Assembly: GCF_007858975.2 (NCBI RefSeq)
Contig: NZ_CP042220.2
Location: 2,356,001-2,420,000, forward strand
Source of the DNA: Dickeya poaceiphila
GTDB taxonomy: Bacteria > Pseudomonadota > Gammaproteobacteria > Enterobacterales > Enterobacteriaceae
Direction: 5' to 3'
Length of the DNA stretch: 64,000 bases
Shown here in pieces: positions 52,508 to 63,279 of the stretch (position 1 is its first letter; every line of letters starts with the position of its first letter). The position numbers were made by a program, and so were the translations under genes. The notes under the pieces were generated by a model that worked only from the letters and a program-made list of their open reading frames with translations, did not search any database and was not told the origin of the DNA.

Positions 52508-52855
52508 GCGAACCTCCCCGAAATAGAGTAACGCCACGCATGACGAGCAACGATCATCACTCACCTCAATCATGTCGCGGTAAACAGCCCTGATGGGACA
52601 AAACGCCAACGATGCGCTGATTTATCAGCCTCATCGGCTGTTTGTCCGTCGGAGAAATCACTAAAATGGCGCAACCATATCGGACGGTATTCCCCGTCTT
52701 TTGAGGCATTGCCGGATAATGAATAACGGGGTTCACGCTTTTCTTAAATCGCCATATTGTCATTCAGACATGGCCGGAACCTCTTTAATGAGGTAAATTT
52801 AGTTCAAATTACTTTTTATATCAATAAGTTAACGGTAAACAACAAGTTACATTCC
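52508..52855. promoter_or_regulatory. Divergent ybjM/ybjL gap
   Basis: A 348-base gap with both promoters. The part from 52790 to 52855 before ybjL is AT-rich, and the ybjL ATG has a weak ribosome site. No gene or operator is recognised. Confidence 0.35.
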
Positions 52856-54544
52856 ATGAATATAAACGTCGCTGATTTGTTAAACGGGAATTACATTCTG
52901 CTGTTGTTTGTAGTTCTCTGTTTAGGTCTTTGTCTGGGAAAATTGCGGCTTGGTTCGGTGCAACTCGGCAATTCCATTGGCGTTCTGGTAGTGTCGTTGC
53001 TGTTAGGACAACAGCATTTCGCTATCAACACCGATGCGCTCAATCTCGGTTTTATGCTGTTTATCTTTTGTGTTGGCGTGGAAGCCGGACCTAACTTTTT
53101 TTCGATTTTTTTCCGCGACGGCAAAAATTATCTGATGCTGGCATTGGTGATGGTCAGCAGCGCATTATTGATCGCCCTGATGCTGGGTAAGGTATTCGGT
53201 TGGGGCATCGGCCTGACCGCTGGTATGCTGGCAGGTGCCATGACGTCAACGCCAGTGCTGGTAGGTGCAGGAGATACGTTGCGCAACACCATTAACCTCG
53301 GCCCGCAATTGTCGATGGCGCAGGAGCAACTGAGCCTCGGCTATGCGCTGACCTATCTTATCGGTCTGGTGAGCCTGATTTTCGGTGCCCGATATCTGCC
53401 GAAACTGCAGCATCAGGATCTGCCGACCAGTGCACAACAGATAGCCCGCGAACGTGGTTTGGATGCCGACAGCCAGCGCAAAATTTACCTGCCGATCATT
53501 CGCGCTTATCGGGTCGGGCCGGAGCTGGTAGCCTGGGCCGGTGGTAAAAACCTGCGTGAGCTGGGCATTTACCGTCAGACGGGTTGTTACATTGAACGTA
53601 TCCGCCGTAATGGCATTCTGGCGACACCGGATGGCGACGCCGTGCTGCAATTAGGGGATGAGATAGCGCTGGTGGGATATCCGGATGCCCATGCTCGCCT
53701 CAACCCCAATTTCCGCGACGGCAAGGAAGTATTTGAGCGCGAGCTGCTGGATATGCGGATCGTGACAGAAGAAATTGTAGTAAAAAACCATAATGCCGTG
53801 GGTAAACGCCTGAGCCAGTTGAAACTGACCGATCATGGCTGCTTCCTCAACCGCATCGTTCGTAGCCAGATCGAAATGCCGATCGATGACGGCGTAGTCC
53901 TAAACAAAGGGGATGTGCTGCAGGTCAGCGGCGATGCCCGCCGGGTGAAAAGCATTGCTGACCGCATCGGTTTTATCTCCATCCATAGCCAGGTCACCGA
54001 CCTGCTGGCGTTTTGTGCCTTTTTCATCATCGGTATCATGGTCGGGTTGATCACCTTCCAGTTCCGCAATTTTTCCTTCGGCATCGGTAACGCGGCAGGT
54101 TTGCTGTTTTCCGGCATCATGCTCGGTTTTTTACGCGCCAACCACCCAACCTTCGGTTACATCCCGCAGGGCGCACTGAATATGGTGAAAGAGTTTGGAT
54201 TGATGGTGTTCATGGCAGGAGTCGGGCTAAGCGCAGGTAGTACTATTAACCACAGCTTTGGCGATATCGGCATCCAGATGGTGTTTTCCGGGCTGATTGT
54301 CAGCCTGTTGCCGGTTGTTGTCTGCTTCTTGTTTGGTGCTTATGTGCTGCGCATGAATCGGGCGTTGCTGTTTGGCGCCATCATGGGGGCGCGTACCTGC
54401 GCACCGGCGATGGAGATTATCAGCGACGCCTCCCGCAGCAATATTCCAGCACTGGGGTACGCAGGAACCTATGCGATCGCCAACGTGTTGCTGACACTGG
54501 CCGGTTCGTTGATTGTGATTATCTGGCCACAACTGCCCGGTTGA
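52856..54544 (+). CDS. ybjL: YbjL, AspT/YidE-family transport protein with RCK_C domains
   Basis: Inner-membrane protein, 562 residues (E. coli 561), of the AspT/YidE/YbjL family. Two blocks of membrane helices flank a cytosolic middle with two TrkA-C (RCK_C) domains (about 200-370, including [22 protein letters not shown] and [18 protein letters not shown]). [16 protein letters not shown] and [19 protein letters not shown] are repeated transport motifs. The start at [12 protein letters not shown] matches E. coli; a 33-codon extension upstream is not homologous. The E. coli protein is only putatively an aspartate/alanine-type transporter. Confidence 0.94.
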   Translation: MNINVADLLNGNYILLLFVVLCLGLCLGKLRLGSVQLGNSIGVLVVSLLLGQQHFAINTDALNLGFMLFIFCVGVEAGPNFFSIFFRDGKNYLMLALVMVSSALLIALMLGKVFGWGIGLTAGMLAGAMTSTPVLVGAGDTLRNTINLGPQLSMAQEQLSLGYALTYLIGLVSLIFGARYLPKLQHQDLPTSAQQIARERGLDADSQRKIYLPIIRAYRVGPELVAWAGGKNLRELGIYRQTGCYIERIRRNGILATPDGDAVLQLGDEIALVGYPDAHARLNPNFRDGKEVFERELLDMRIVTEEIVVKNHNAVGKRLSQLKLTDHGCFLNRIVRSQIEMPIDDGVVLNKGDVLQVSGDARRVKSIADRIGFISIHSQVTDLLAFCAFFIIGIMVGLITFQFRNFSFGIGNAAGLLFSGIMLGFLRANHPTFGYIPQGALNMVKEFGLMVFMAGVGLSAGSTINHSFGDIGIQMVFSGLIVSLLPVVVCFLFGAYVLRMNRALLFGAIMGARTCAPAMEIISDASRSNIPALGYAGTYAIANVLLTLAGSLIVIIWPQLPG

Positions 54545-54655
54545 CGTCATTTTGTAAATCAACGTCAGTTTTTTTTTGAATCACACAGAACTTTTTTCCA
54601 AAGGTAAAGTCTGAATTAGTGCCACTGCTTTTCTTTGATATCCCTGAATTGAGGA

Positions 54656-54704
54656 GCCCGTCGTTCACGCCGGTTAGGTTCAAGAACGACGGGCATTTTC
54701 TTTT
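54656..54704 (+). terminator. Long-loop terminator-like hairpin after ybjL
   Basis: GCCCGTCGTTC (54656-54666) and GAACGACGGGC (54684-54694) pair perfectly over 11 bases, with a 17-base loop and ATTTTCTTTT behind. It lies 110 bases past ybjL, in a 447-base gap that otherwise holds the deoR promoter region. It could also be the end of an unannotated small RNA. Confidence 0.7.
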
Positions 54705-54991
54705 ATACCCGTCAAACGTCAAATTGCAGGTGCGTTGGCTTTATTACTCGGTCTAATAAGGTCTGGCACGTTATAACATTTGCACGATAGATTTGCGCCC
54801 TACATTCCATGAGGTTATATTTCTACCCCATCTCTGAGAATAATCAGCACATATTGTCTGCGGTTAATCATCCCAGTGCTTTTCTTTTCACCCTATCATC
54901 TATCCTGATTCAGTCATTACCATGACGGATGACGTAGTGCGTGGTGGATATTCTGCATCGGGCACGTCTGACAGGCATTATTGAGGAAAAC

Positions 54992-55762
54992 ATGGAAACG
55001 CGTCGCGCAGCAAGACTCAACAAACTGGCTCAGACCTTAAAAAAAACCGACAAATTACATCTGAAGGATGCAGCGCAACTGCTTGGCGTCTCTGAGATGA
55101 CAGTCCGACGCGACCTGAGCGCCCGGCCAGATGCATCGGTGGTACTGCTGGGCGGCTACATAGTCTGTGATCCAAAAGCTAACAGCGCCAATAATTATGT
55201 CGTTTCTGATCAACAGGCCAAACATGTTGTAGAAAAGAGCATCGCAGGTGAACTGGCTGCCGCCTGTATCGAACCAAACGATACACTGTTCTTCGACTGC
55301 GGTACTACCATACCTTTCATTATCGCCGCTATTCCAGACGACTTGCCGTTTACCGGTATTTGTTATTCGCTCAATACCTTTCTGGCGTTGCAGGGCAAAC
55401 CGAATGGGCGGATTATTCTGTGCGGCGGGGAATTTCATCCTGACAATGCCATTTTTACTCCGCTAGGACACCAGCACGAACTGGACCAGATCTGTCCGAC
55501 CAAAGCTTTTATTTCAGCAGGGGGAATTGACACGGAGGCTGGCGCAACTTGTTTTAATTTCGCCGAACTGGCAATGAAACACCGCGCCATGGCGTTATCT
55601 CAACAGGTGATTTTAATCGCAGACAGTAGCAAATTCAGCAAACGCAAACCCGCGCGCATCGGTGCACTGACTTTATTTGATATGCTGATTACCAACCGTA
55701 CGCCGGACACTGACATCGTGCACTATCTCAAAGCCAACAACATTCAGTTGATCGCGCCTTGA
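54992..55762 (+). CDS. deoR: DeoR, deoxyribonucleoside operon repressor
   Basis: DeoR-family transcription repressor sensing deoxyribose-5-phosphate. It has 256 residues (E. coli 252). The N-terminal helix-turn-helix covers about 20-45 (LKDAAQLLGVSEMTVRRDL), followed by the effector-binding DeoRC domain (FFDCGTTIPFIIA, CGGEFHPDNAIF, ADSSKFSKRKPARIG). The start is the ATG giving METRRAARLNK, after TTGAGGAAAAC; an earlier frame start lacks homology. In E. coli it controls the deo operon, which is not in this window. Confidence 0.93.
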   Translation: METRRAARLNKLAQTLKKTDKLHLKDAAQLLGVSEMTVRRDLSARPDASVVLLGGYIVCDPKANSANNYVVSDQQAKHVVEKSIAGELAAACIEPNDTLFFDCGTTIPFIIAAIPDDLPFTGICYSLNTFLALQGKPNGRIILCGGEFHPDNAIFTPLGHQHELDQICPTKAFISAGGIDTEAGATCFNFAELAMKHRAMALSQQVILIADSSKFSKRKPARIGALTLFDMLITNRTPDTDIVHYLKANNIQLIAP

Positions 55763-55769
55763 CCCATCG

Positions 55770-55789
55770 CCGCAGTTGCCCCTGCGGCT
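55770..55789. terminator. Hairpin between convergent deoR and dacC
   Basis: GCCGCAG (55770-55776) and CTGCGGC (55783-55789) form a perfect 7-bp stem with loop TTGCCC, 8 bases after deoR. There is no T-run. It may help end both convergent transcripts. Confidence 0.4.
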
Positions 55790-55818
55790 CAGCCAGAAGA
55801 CTTGCAATCTCCAGTCGG

Positions 55819-57024
55819 TCAACCGAATAGACCGCCAAACCAACCGGATAAGGTCATCAATATCCTATCCCACAAGCGACCAAAGAACCCCGCCTCCGGT
55901 ATGTCGTCCATCACCACCAGTGGCCGTTGGCCGATACTGTTGCCATCCAGTTGGAAATCAATGGTCCCGACGACCTGCCCTTTCTTCAGCGGTGCTTTGA
56001 GCTGCGGTTGCGTCAGCGTGAAGCTGGCCTTCAGGTTTTTCATCTGCCCTTTCGAAACGGTTAGCGCTGCATCCTGTGCAACACCCAATCGGGCCTGGTT
56101 TGCTGTACCCAACCACACTCGCCGGATGGTAAAGGGCTCATCACTGCGTACTGGTATTACTGTTTCAAAAAAGCGAAATCCCCAGGCTAACAACTTTTCA
56201 CTTTCCCGAAAGCGTACTGCATCAGAGGACGTGCCCAGTACAACCGAAATCAAGCGCATATCGCCATCAACAGCAGAAGCCACCAGACTGTACCCTGCGC
56301 CACTGGTATAACCGGTTTTCACGCCATCCACATGCAAATTGCTGCTCCACAGCAAGCGGTTTCGGTTTGGCTGGCGAATATTATTGAACGTAAATTCTTT
56401 TTCACTGTGCAACGCGTATTCGACCGGTACATTGCGGATCAACGCCTGAGTCAGGTGTGCCATATCGCGGGCCGTGCTGTACTGCCCCGGCGTATCCAAA
56501 CCATGCACAGTGAGAAAATGGGTGTTCGTCAACCCAAGGGAGGCCGCATACTGGTTCATCAAACTGACGAACGCATCCTGACTACCTGCAACATAATCCG
56601 CCAGAGCGATGCTGGCATCATTGCCAGACTGGATCACCATCCCTTTATTGAGATCGGACACCGGAATCTGGTCACCCGGTTTAAGAAACATCAGCGATGA
56701 TCCGCGTAGCGCTGGGTTACCATTAGCCCAGGCGTCTTTTCCAACGGTCACGCTATCTTCTGGCTTAATCTTACCGACTTTGATCGCCTGACCAATCACA
56801 TAGCTGGACATAATTTTAGTCAAGCTGGCGGGATCCAGTCGGGCATCAGCATTCGACTCCGCCAGCACTCGCCCACTGGCATAATCAATCAGGATAAAAG
56901 CTTGAGCGTCAATTTGCGGCGGCGGCATCTGCTCCGCCCGAAGCACCGGAGAAACCGTCATCAGCACCGTGGCAGCCACAACGACGACGCGTCCCCAGGA
57001 AATGCGAGGTGTCATTCTCTTCAT
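55819..57024 (-). CDS. dacC: DacC (PBP6), D-alanyl-D-alanine carboxypeptidase
   Basis: Penicillin-binding protein 6, trimming the terminal D-Ala of peptidoglycan. It has 401 residues (E. coli 400). The signal peptide ends near VLRA. SxxK is S67-LT-K70 in [10 protein letters not shown], SxN is S133-G-N135 in IQSGNDASI, and KTG is K236-T-G238 in [10 protein letters not shown]-terminal amphipathic anchor (about the last 20 residues, [15 protein letters not shown]) tethers it to the inner membrane. The start is the ATG giving [10 protein letters not shown]; a TTG 13 codons upstream would extend it. Confidence 0.95.
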   Translation of the reverse strand: MKRMTPRISWGRVVVVAATVLMTVSPVLRAEQMPPPQIDAQAFILIDYASGRVLAESNADARLDPASLTKIMSSYVIGQAIKVGKIKPEDSVTVGKDAWANGNPALRGSSLMFLKPGDQIPVSDLNKGMVIQSGNDASIALADYVAGSQDAFVSLMNQYAASLGLTNTHFLTVHGLDTPGQYSTARDMAHLTQALIRNVPVEYALHSEKEFTFNNIRQPNRNRLLWSSNLHVDGVKTGYTSGAGYSLVASAVDGDMRLISVVLGTSSDAVRFRESEKLLAWGFRFFETVIPVRSDEPFTIRRVWLGTANQARLGVAQDAALTVSKGQMKNLKASFTLTQPQLKAPLKKGQVVGTIDFQLDGNSIGQRPLVVMDDIPEAGFFGRLWDRILMTLSGWFGGLFG

Positions 57025-57545
57025 GCGCGTGGTCCATAACGTGTTAAAAGTGAGGATCTTCAATCAGTTTACTCACTCCAGATGGTACAAGGTAGCCGGT
57101 CATACCTGAGAATAGAATCGTTAATTCTGTAAAGTTCGTCAAAAAAGACAAAAAAACCAGCAAAACCTGTATGAGCGCACAGTCAGACTCACTACTACCA
57201 GATGATAATGTCAGCGTTTACACCACTACAGCGCCATCGCTCCTACATTCCTGTCGAACTAATGAAAATTACTGACGAAATAGTCTTGGCATAGCACTTA
57301 GTTCAGCATTTTCAATCTGCTATTTCTTTTTAGAAAGCTTAATAGTGCAAATAAATTAGATGCCATTTATCTCATCCCAAATAATGTGATAAATTAATCG
57401 TGTCAATATATTAACAAAAAGCATAATTCCTTTATTCCTTAAGCTTTTTAAGAGGAAGGATTATTAATCCGGTTAAATCTCAATACTAAAAATGGTCTAA
57501 CGATAGCGCCATGCCCCTGGCCGGGCAAACAAAAGGGACTTTATC
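57025..57545. promoter_or_regulatory. AT-rich upstream region of rhlA
   Basis: About 520 bases with no supported gene, AT-rich from 57300 to 57490. A small hairpin, TGCCC (57512-57516) and GGGCA (57523-57527), lies just before the rhlA ribosome site AAGGGACTTTATC and could affect its translation. The dacC promoter is also in this gap, at its left end. Confidence 0.45.
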
Positions 57546-58364
57546 ATGTCAATAGAAAAATGCATTGTCACATATGACTCATGGAAAATATATGTTGAAA
57601 GGCATATTTCCGATCCTGCACATGAAACCATTATTATGGTTAACGGAGCACTATCGACAACGGCGGCATTCAAAAACACCGTAAAAAACCTCTCCAGCAG
57701 ATATAATATAATTCTTTTTGATTTACCGTTTATTGGTGAATCGTTGCCTTACAACACGCTGGATAGAGTCATAACTAAAAACGATGAAGTCAATATTCTG
57801 CTTCATCTCATCGATACATTTGAACCGGACCACCTCCTGTCGATCTCGTGGGGCGGACTGTCTTCAATGCTTGCCTTGTCGCATAAGCCTAAACAGATCA
57901 AGAAAGCCGTAATCGCGTCGTTTTCAGCACATCTTAACGACAAAATGCGCGATTATATTCAACGAGCCAAGTATTACATCCATTCGAAGGAATTTGAAAA
58001 AGCAGCAGAGTTGCTCAATAATGAAGTAGGTAAATTTTTACCACCTTTATTAAAGCATATTAATCTAAAGCATATATCCTCCATGAGCGAGTTCGCATTT
58101 CAGCAGGTTAACTTCCATATAGACCAGGTACTCACGCTTAAGGAAGATAACTATATTGAAATATTTAAAGACATTAATGCTGAAGTGCTTTTCCTGAATG
58201 GTGAAGATGACGAATACACTACCGCTGACGATATCAAAAAAATGGAAAAGTATATCAACTCTTGTGAATTTACTACGATTCCTGAAGCCGGTCACTTTCT
58301 CGATCTTGAAAACAGGAAAGCAGCAAAGCAAGTAGCAGAAAGAATAATATCATTTTTCGCATAA
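57546..58364 (+). CDS. rhlA: RhlA-like 3-(3-hydroxyalkanoyloxy)alkanoate synthase
   Basis: An alpha/beta-hydrolase-fold protein of 272 residues that closely parallels Pseudomonas aeruginosa RhlA, which joins two 3-hydroxyacyl groups into the lipid part of rhamnolipid. Shared blocks are MVNGALSTTAAF, LFDLPFIGES, VITKNDEVNILLHLI, LLSISWGGLSS, FLNGEDDEYTTADDI and EAGHFLDLE. The predicted triad is S101, D222 and H250, each one position before the P. aeruginosa S102, D223 and H251. No rhlB rhamnosyltransferase is adjacent, so the product is probably free hydroxyalkanoyloxy-alkanoate, a surfactant. The gene is unusually AT-rich (33 of its first 100 bases are G or C) and lies between dacC and gstB, which are neighbours in E. 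coli. Confidence 0.88.
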   Translation: MSIEKCIVTYDSWKIYVERHISDPAHETIIMVNGALSTTAAFKNTVKNLSSRYNIILFDLPFIGESLPYNTLDRVITKNDEVNILLHLIDTFEPDHLLSISWGGLSSMLALSHKPKQIKKAVIASFSAHLNDKMRDYIQRAKYYIHSKEFEKAAELLNNEVGKFLPPLLKHINLKHISSMSEFAFQQVNFHIDQVLTLKEDNYIEIFKDINAEVLFLNGEDDEYTTADDIKKMEKYINSCEFTTIPEAGHFLDLENRKAAKQVAERIISFFA

Positions 58365-58384
58365 CGAAAAACATACTGCCAGGT

Positions 58385-58402
58385 CCCTGAATAATTTCAG
58401 GG
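58385..58402 (+). terminator. Hairpin after rhlA
   Basis: CCCTGAA (58385-58391) and TTCAGGG (58396-58402) form a perfect 7-bp stem with loop TAAT, 20 bases after rhlA. The tail TCTTGGGT is only weakly T-rich. Confidence 0.55.
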
Positions 58403-58830
58403 TCTTGGGTATGACATAAATTATCAAATAATATTAATTTATCGGCGACATTCGAGATTATCAGCACGGTTTTTCAATCAGTTCGCCGATGAACGGAACC
58501 GTCAACAAAATACCTTACCATTCATCTTTGAGCCACCAGACCGAGCCAGATTCAAAAGAAGACCGTTCATCCCATAGTCTCATCCGCCTGAACCGACACA
58601 TCTCCCACTGTTGTTGTCCCCCTGTCCTGTTCCCACCAATTTTTTATCATTGTTATCTATCCGGTATTGGCAGTTGCGTTTTTATCCAGCGCTGCTGGTT
58701 TATCACCTTGTCATAATCAGTGACATCACACCGTTGCGATGGATATAGTGACAACGAGCTAATACTGCCCGAACAGCGTGATACCCCGCTGACTTTTAAG
58801 CACCAAAGCAACACAAAGGAGAGTAATGCG
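58403..58830. other. Gene-free gap before gstB
   Basis: About 430 bases that hold the gstB promoter and, near 58750-58830, its ribosome site. The remainder shows no gene or mobile-element end that I can name, but it is one side of the region where rhlA was inserted. Confidence 0.35.
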
Positions 58831-59448
58831 ATGTTGATAATCTGGGGTCGTGAAAATTCGACCAATGTGAAGAAAGCGCGCTGGTGCGCAGCAGAACTCG
58901 GACTGGCGTATCAGCTGGTGCCGGCAGGAGGACACTTCGGACGCAACCACGACCCTGATTATCTGTCCATGAATCCCAACGGGTTAGTCCCCTGCTTACA
59001 GGACGACGAGCTGGTGCTGTGGGAATCACACGCCATCGTGCGCTATCTGGCTGCACAATATGGCCAGGGGCGTTTCTACCACGCTAACCCGAAAATCCAG
59101 GCCAGCATCGACAAATGGCTGGACTGGGCAACGAGTTTCACTGATCCATACAAGAAGGTATTCATCAATCTGGTACGCACCGCCCCGGAAAAACGCAACA
59201 TGCAGGATGTCGATGCCGGGATTGCCGATTGCGAAAAATTATTCAGTATTGCTGACACCATACTGGCAAAGCAGCGCTGGTTGTCCGGCGACGAATTCGG
59301 TATTGGCGACATCCCGATAGGATGCATCGCTTATAGTTGGTTCAACCTGCCGATTAACCGCCAGCCTCGCCCACATCTGGAACGCTGGTATCAGCAATTG
59401 ACCGAACGGGACGCATTCCGCCAGACCGTGATGCTACCACTAACCTGA
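58831..59448 (+). CDS. gstB: GstB-like glutathione S-transferase
   Basis: A 205-residue GST (E. coli GstB/YliJ 208). The N-terminal domain reads MLIIWGRENSTNVKKARW with the active-site Ser/Asn region, followed by SMNPNGLVPCLQDD and LWESHAIVRYLAAQYG, which bind glutathione. The C-terminal helices include GDEFGIGDIPIGCIAY and ERWYQQLTERDAFR. The ATG follows AAAGGAGAGTAATGCG, a good ribosome site; a 37-codon upstream frame is not homologous. In E. coli it detoxifies bromoacetate-type compounds. It is followed convergently by yliI, as in E. coli. Confidence 0.93.
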   Translation: MLIIWGRENSTNVKKARWCAAELGLAYQLVPAGGHFGRNHDPDYLSMNPNGLVPCLQDDELVLWESHAIVRYLAAQYGQGRFYHANPKIQASIDKWLDWATSFTDPYKKVFINLVRTAPEKRNMQDVDAGIADCEKLFSIADTILAKQRWLSGDEFGIGDIPIGCIAYSWFNLPINRQPRPHLERWYQQLTERDAFRQTVMLPLT

Positions 59449-59457
59449 TATCACCGC

Positions 59458-59479
59458 GTGCGCCCACTTTCGGGCGCAC
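59458..59479. terminator. Hairpin between convergent gstB and yliI
   Basis: GTGCGCCC (59458-59465) and GGGCGCAC (59472-59479) form a perfect 8-bp stem with loop ACTTTC between the two stop codons. There is no T-run. It probably helps end both transcripts. Confidence 0.55.
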
Positions 59480-59515
59480 CTGCACAACAAGGTACATCAG
59501 CAGCAAAGCGTTTCA

Positions 59516-60640
59516 TCACTCAGCCAGCCCAATCTTCAGCAATTTACCGTCATCCTGGTCAGTCAATACATAGAGATAGCCATCAGGCCCGACTCGCACG
59601 TCTCGAATACGCTCGTTCCGCTCTGTCAGCATACGCTCTTCGGAAATGACACGATCCCCCTCCAGCGATAACCGAATCAGGCTGGTGCCAGACAGTGCAC
59701 CGATAAATAACGAATGCCGCCAGGTTGGGAAACGACCACTGTTATAGAATGTCATGCCGCTGATGGCTGGTGAGACTTTCCAGTAATAAATCGGATTGGC
59801 GGCATCATCTACCTCCATTCCCTGAGACTCCGGAATTTTCTGCCTTGAGTAATCGATGCCATAAGTCGCCAGCGGCCAACCGTAATTTTCTCCCGGTCGG
59901 GGAATATTCACCTCATCACCGCCTCGTGGGCCGTGCTCACTTTCCCACACATCACCAGACCACGGATTAAGCGCCAGTCCCTGTGGATTGCGTAATCCGT
60001 AGGCCCAAATCTCCGGTCTGGCCCCGGTATGATTCACAAAGGGATTATCAGCCGGAACTTGTCCATCGGGCGTGAGGCGTACCAGCTTCCCCTGCAAGCT
60101 ACCCAGATCCTGGGCCAGCATACGTTGCTGATTTTCACCCAATGCAATAAACAGATAGCCTTGCTTATCAAACACCATTCGACCGCCAAAGTGCGCACCG
60201 GTCGAACGTTTCGGCAATTGCCTGAAAATCACAGTGAAGTGGTTAAGCCGCTGCATATCATCCGACAGCACGCCATATCCGACTGTCGTTCCCGCCAGTC
60301 CTGCTGGCCCTGACTCAGCATAACTCAGGTATACGCGACGATTCTGGCGAAAGTTTGGTGACAACACCACATCCAGCAAACCGCCCTGCGAATAGGCAAA
60401 CACCGCCGGGACGCCGTCAATCGGCGCTGATACCCCCTTCCCGGTCTGCCAGTACCGCAACTGACCTGAACGCTCAGTCAGCAACAATCCCTGATCGTCT
60501 GGCAGAAACGCCATCGACCAGGGGTGATCAAGATTATCCTGCAACACGGTTACTGTCGGCGCAGCAAACAGCCTCACAGAAAACAACCCCCCCGCCGCCA
60601 ACACCAGCAAGGTAAAACAACGAAAGCGGGACAAAAGCAT
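59516..60640 (-). CDS. yliI: YliI, soluble PQQ-type aldose sugar dehydrogenase
   Basis: Periplasmic beta-propeller glucose/sorbosone dehydrogenase family protein (Asd), 374 residues (E. coli 371). A signal peptide (LVLAAGGLFSVRLFAA) precedes TVTVLQDNLDHPWSMAFLPD. The propeller blades have HFGGRMVFDKQGYLFIALG, AYGLRNPQGLALNPWSGD and ESEHGPRGGDEVNIPRPGENYGW-like motifs of PQQ and calcium contacts. The cofactor PQQ must be made elsewhere or supplied from outside; no pqq gene is in the window. It ends in a hairpin shared with gstB. Confidence 0.93.
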   Translation of the reverse strand: MLLSRFRCFTLLVLAAGGLFSVRLFAAPTVTVLQDNLDHPWSMAFLPDDQGLLLTERSGQLRYWQTGKGVSAPIDGVPAVFAYSQGGLLDVVLSPNFRQNRRVYLSYAESGPAGLAGTTVGYGVLSDDMQRLNHFTVIFRQLPKRSTGAHFGGRMVFDKQGYLFIALGENQQRMLAQDLGSLQGKLVRLTPDGQVPADNPFVNHTGARPEIWAYGLRNPQGLALNPWSGDVWESEHGPRGGDEVNIPRPGENYGWPLATYGIDYSRQKIPESQGMEVDDAANPIYYWKVSPAISGMTFYNSGRFPTWRHSLFIGALSGTSLIRLSLEGDRVISEERMLTERNERIRDVRVGPDGYLYVLTDQDDGKLLKIGLAE

Positions 60641-60930
60641 GTCAATTCTCCCTGTTATTGGTGATGATAATCAGAGCACCGCATACCAAACGACACAGAA
60701 TGCAAAACAACTCGTAAAACCAGGCTACCCGTAAAACCAAACTACTCGCATGTTGAACCCGACCACCAGGTAAAGTTTACTCAAATTTGCATCTTTTTGA
60801 TGTCATCAACGACAGTCACGGCTACACCACGCTTGCTGGTTGTTTTTTCATCGCACAGGACTGTTTCCTGACGATGATTCAGGTATAATCCGCCGCATTT
60901 TTCCGCCCCAACCCGATGTTATGAGACGCT
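60641..60930. promoter_or_regulatory. Divergent yliI/rimO gap with TATAAT
   Basis: A 290-base gap. A perfect TATAAT -10 box lies at 60884-60889, 42 bases before the rimO ATG. The expected -35 (about 60861-60866) is only CTGTTT, so it is a partial promoter match. No gene is seen. Confidence 0.5.
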
Positions 60931-62334
60931 ATGACTGTTAACACCTTCGATCCATCACAGACCACCACACTGTCGGCACCGCAAAAAGCGCTGAGCGATC
61001 AATCCGCGGGTACCAGCCAGGATCAGTCCCGCAAGATTGGCTTTGTCAGTCTCGGTTGTCCGAAAAACCTGGTGGACTCGGAGCGCATCCTGACTGAACT
61101 GCGTACCGAAGGGTATGAGGTTGTACCAAGCTACAATGACGCCGATCTGGTGATCGTCAATACTTGTGGCTTCATCGATAGCGCAGTACAGGAGTCACTG
61201 GAAGCTATTGGCGAAGCGCTCAACGAAAACGGTAAAGTCATTGTGACCGGTTGCCTGGGTGCAAAAGAGAATCACATCCGCGAAGTGCATCCAAAAGTGC
61301 TGGAAATCACTGGTCCGCACAGCTATGAGCAGGTTCTTAACCACGTGCATCATTATGTCCCGAAGCCGGAACATAATCCGTTTACCAGCTTAATCCCGGC
61401 GCAAGGCGTAAAGCTGACGCCACGTCACTACGCCTACCTGAAAATTTCTGAAGGCTGCGATCACCGCTGTACTTTCTGTATCATTCCATCGATGCGCGGC
61501 GATTTAGACAGCCGTCCCATCGGCTCTGTACTGGATGAAGCCAAACGACTGGCAGAAGCGGGAGTGAAGGAGCTGCTGGTCATTTCTCAGGATACCTCTG
61601 CCTACGGCGCCGATGTCAAACACCGCACCGGGTTCTGGAACGGTCAGCCGGTGAAAACCAGTATGGTCAGCCTGTGCGAACAATTGTCAACGCTGGGGTT
61701 GTGGGTGCGCCTGCACTATGTTTACCCCTATCCGCATGTGGATGACATTATCCCGCTGATGGCGGCTGGCAAGGTGCTACCGTATCTGGATATTCCGTTG
61801 CAACACGCCAGCCCGAAAATCCTCAAGCTAATGAAACGCCCCGGCGCGGTGGAACGTACTCTGGAGCGCATTAAGCGCTGGCGCGAGATATGTCCTGACC
61901 TCACCCTACGTTCAACGTTTATTGTCGGCTTCCCCGGCGAAACCGAAGACGATTTCCAGATGCTGTTGGATTTCCTGCAAGAAGCGCAGTTGGATCGCGT
62001 AGGTTGTTTCCGTTACAGCCCGGTTGAGGGCGCTGCGGCAAACGAACTACCGGATCAGGTGCCGGAAGACGTGAAAGAAGCACGTTACCATCGTTTCATG
62101 CAGGTACAACAACAGATTTCCAGTCAGCGTCTGCAGGCTAAAATCGGGCGAGAACTGAACGTGCTGATCGATGAAGTGGATGAAGAAGGAGCCATCGGTC
62201 GCAGCATGGCGGATGCACCGGAGATCGATGGCGCGGTCTATCTGAACGGTGAAAAACGGGTCAAGGTTGGCGATCTGGTTACCGTGAAGATTGAACACGC
62301 CGATGAATACGACTTATGGGGCAGCCTGGTCTGA
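60931..62334 (+). CDS. rimO: RimO, ribosomal protein S12 methylthiotransferase
   Basis: Radical-SAM enzyme that adds a methylthio group to Asp89 of ribosomal protein S12. It has 467 residues; the E. coli protein has 441. UPF0004 cysteines lie in [12 protein letters not shown] (C43), VNTCGFID and VTGCLGAK. The radical-SAM CX3CX2C is in [17 protein letters not shown]. The C-terminal TRAM domain binds S12 ([19 protein letters not shown]). It has an N-terminal extension of about 26 residues before KIGFVSLGC, rich in Thr, Ser and Gln, that E. coli lacks. Its functional partner ycaO is also in the window. Confidence 0.97.
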   Translation: MTVNTFDPSQTTTLSAPQKALSDQSAGTSQDQSRKIGFVSLGCPKNLVDSERILTELRTEGYEVVPSYNDADLVIVNTCGFIDSAVQESLEAIGEALNENGKVIVTGCLGAKENHIREVHPKVLEITGPHSYEQVLNHVHHYVPKPEHNPFTSLIPAQGVKLTPRHYAYLKISEGCDHRCTFCIIPSMRGDLDSRPIGSVLDEAKRLAEAGVKELLVISQDTSAYGADVKHRTGFWNGQPVKTSMVSLCEQLSTLGLWVRLHYVYPYPHVDDIIPLMAAGKVLPYLDIPLQHASPKILKLMKRPGAVERTLERIKRWREICPDLTLRSTFIVGFPGETEDDFQMLLDFLQEAQLDRVGCFRYSPVEGAAANELPDQVPEDVKEARYHRFMQVQQQISSQRLQAKIGRELNVLIDEVDEEGAIGRSMADAPEIDGAVYLNGEKRVKVGDLVTVKIEHADEYDLWGSLV

Positions 62335-63279
<945 letters not shown>

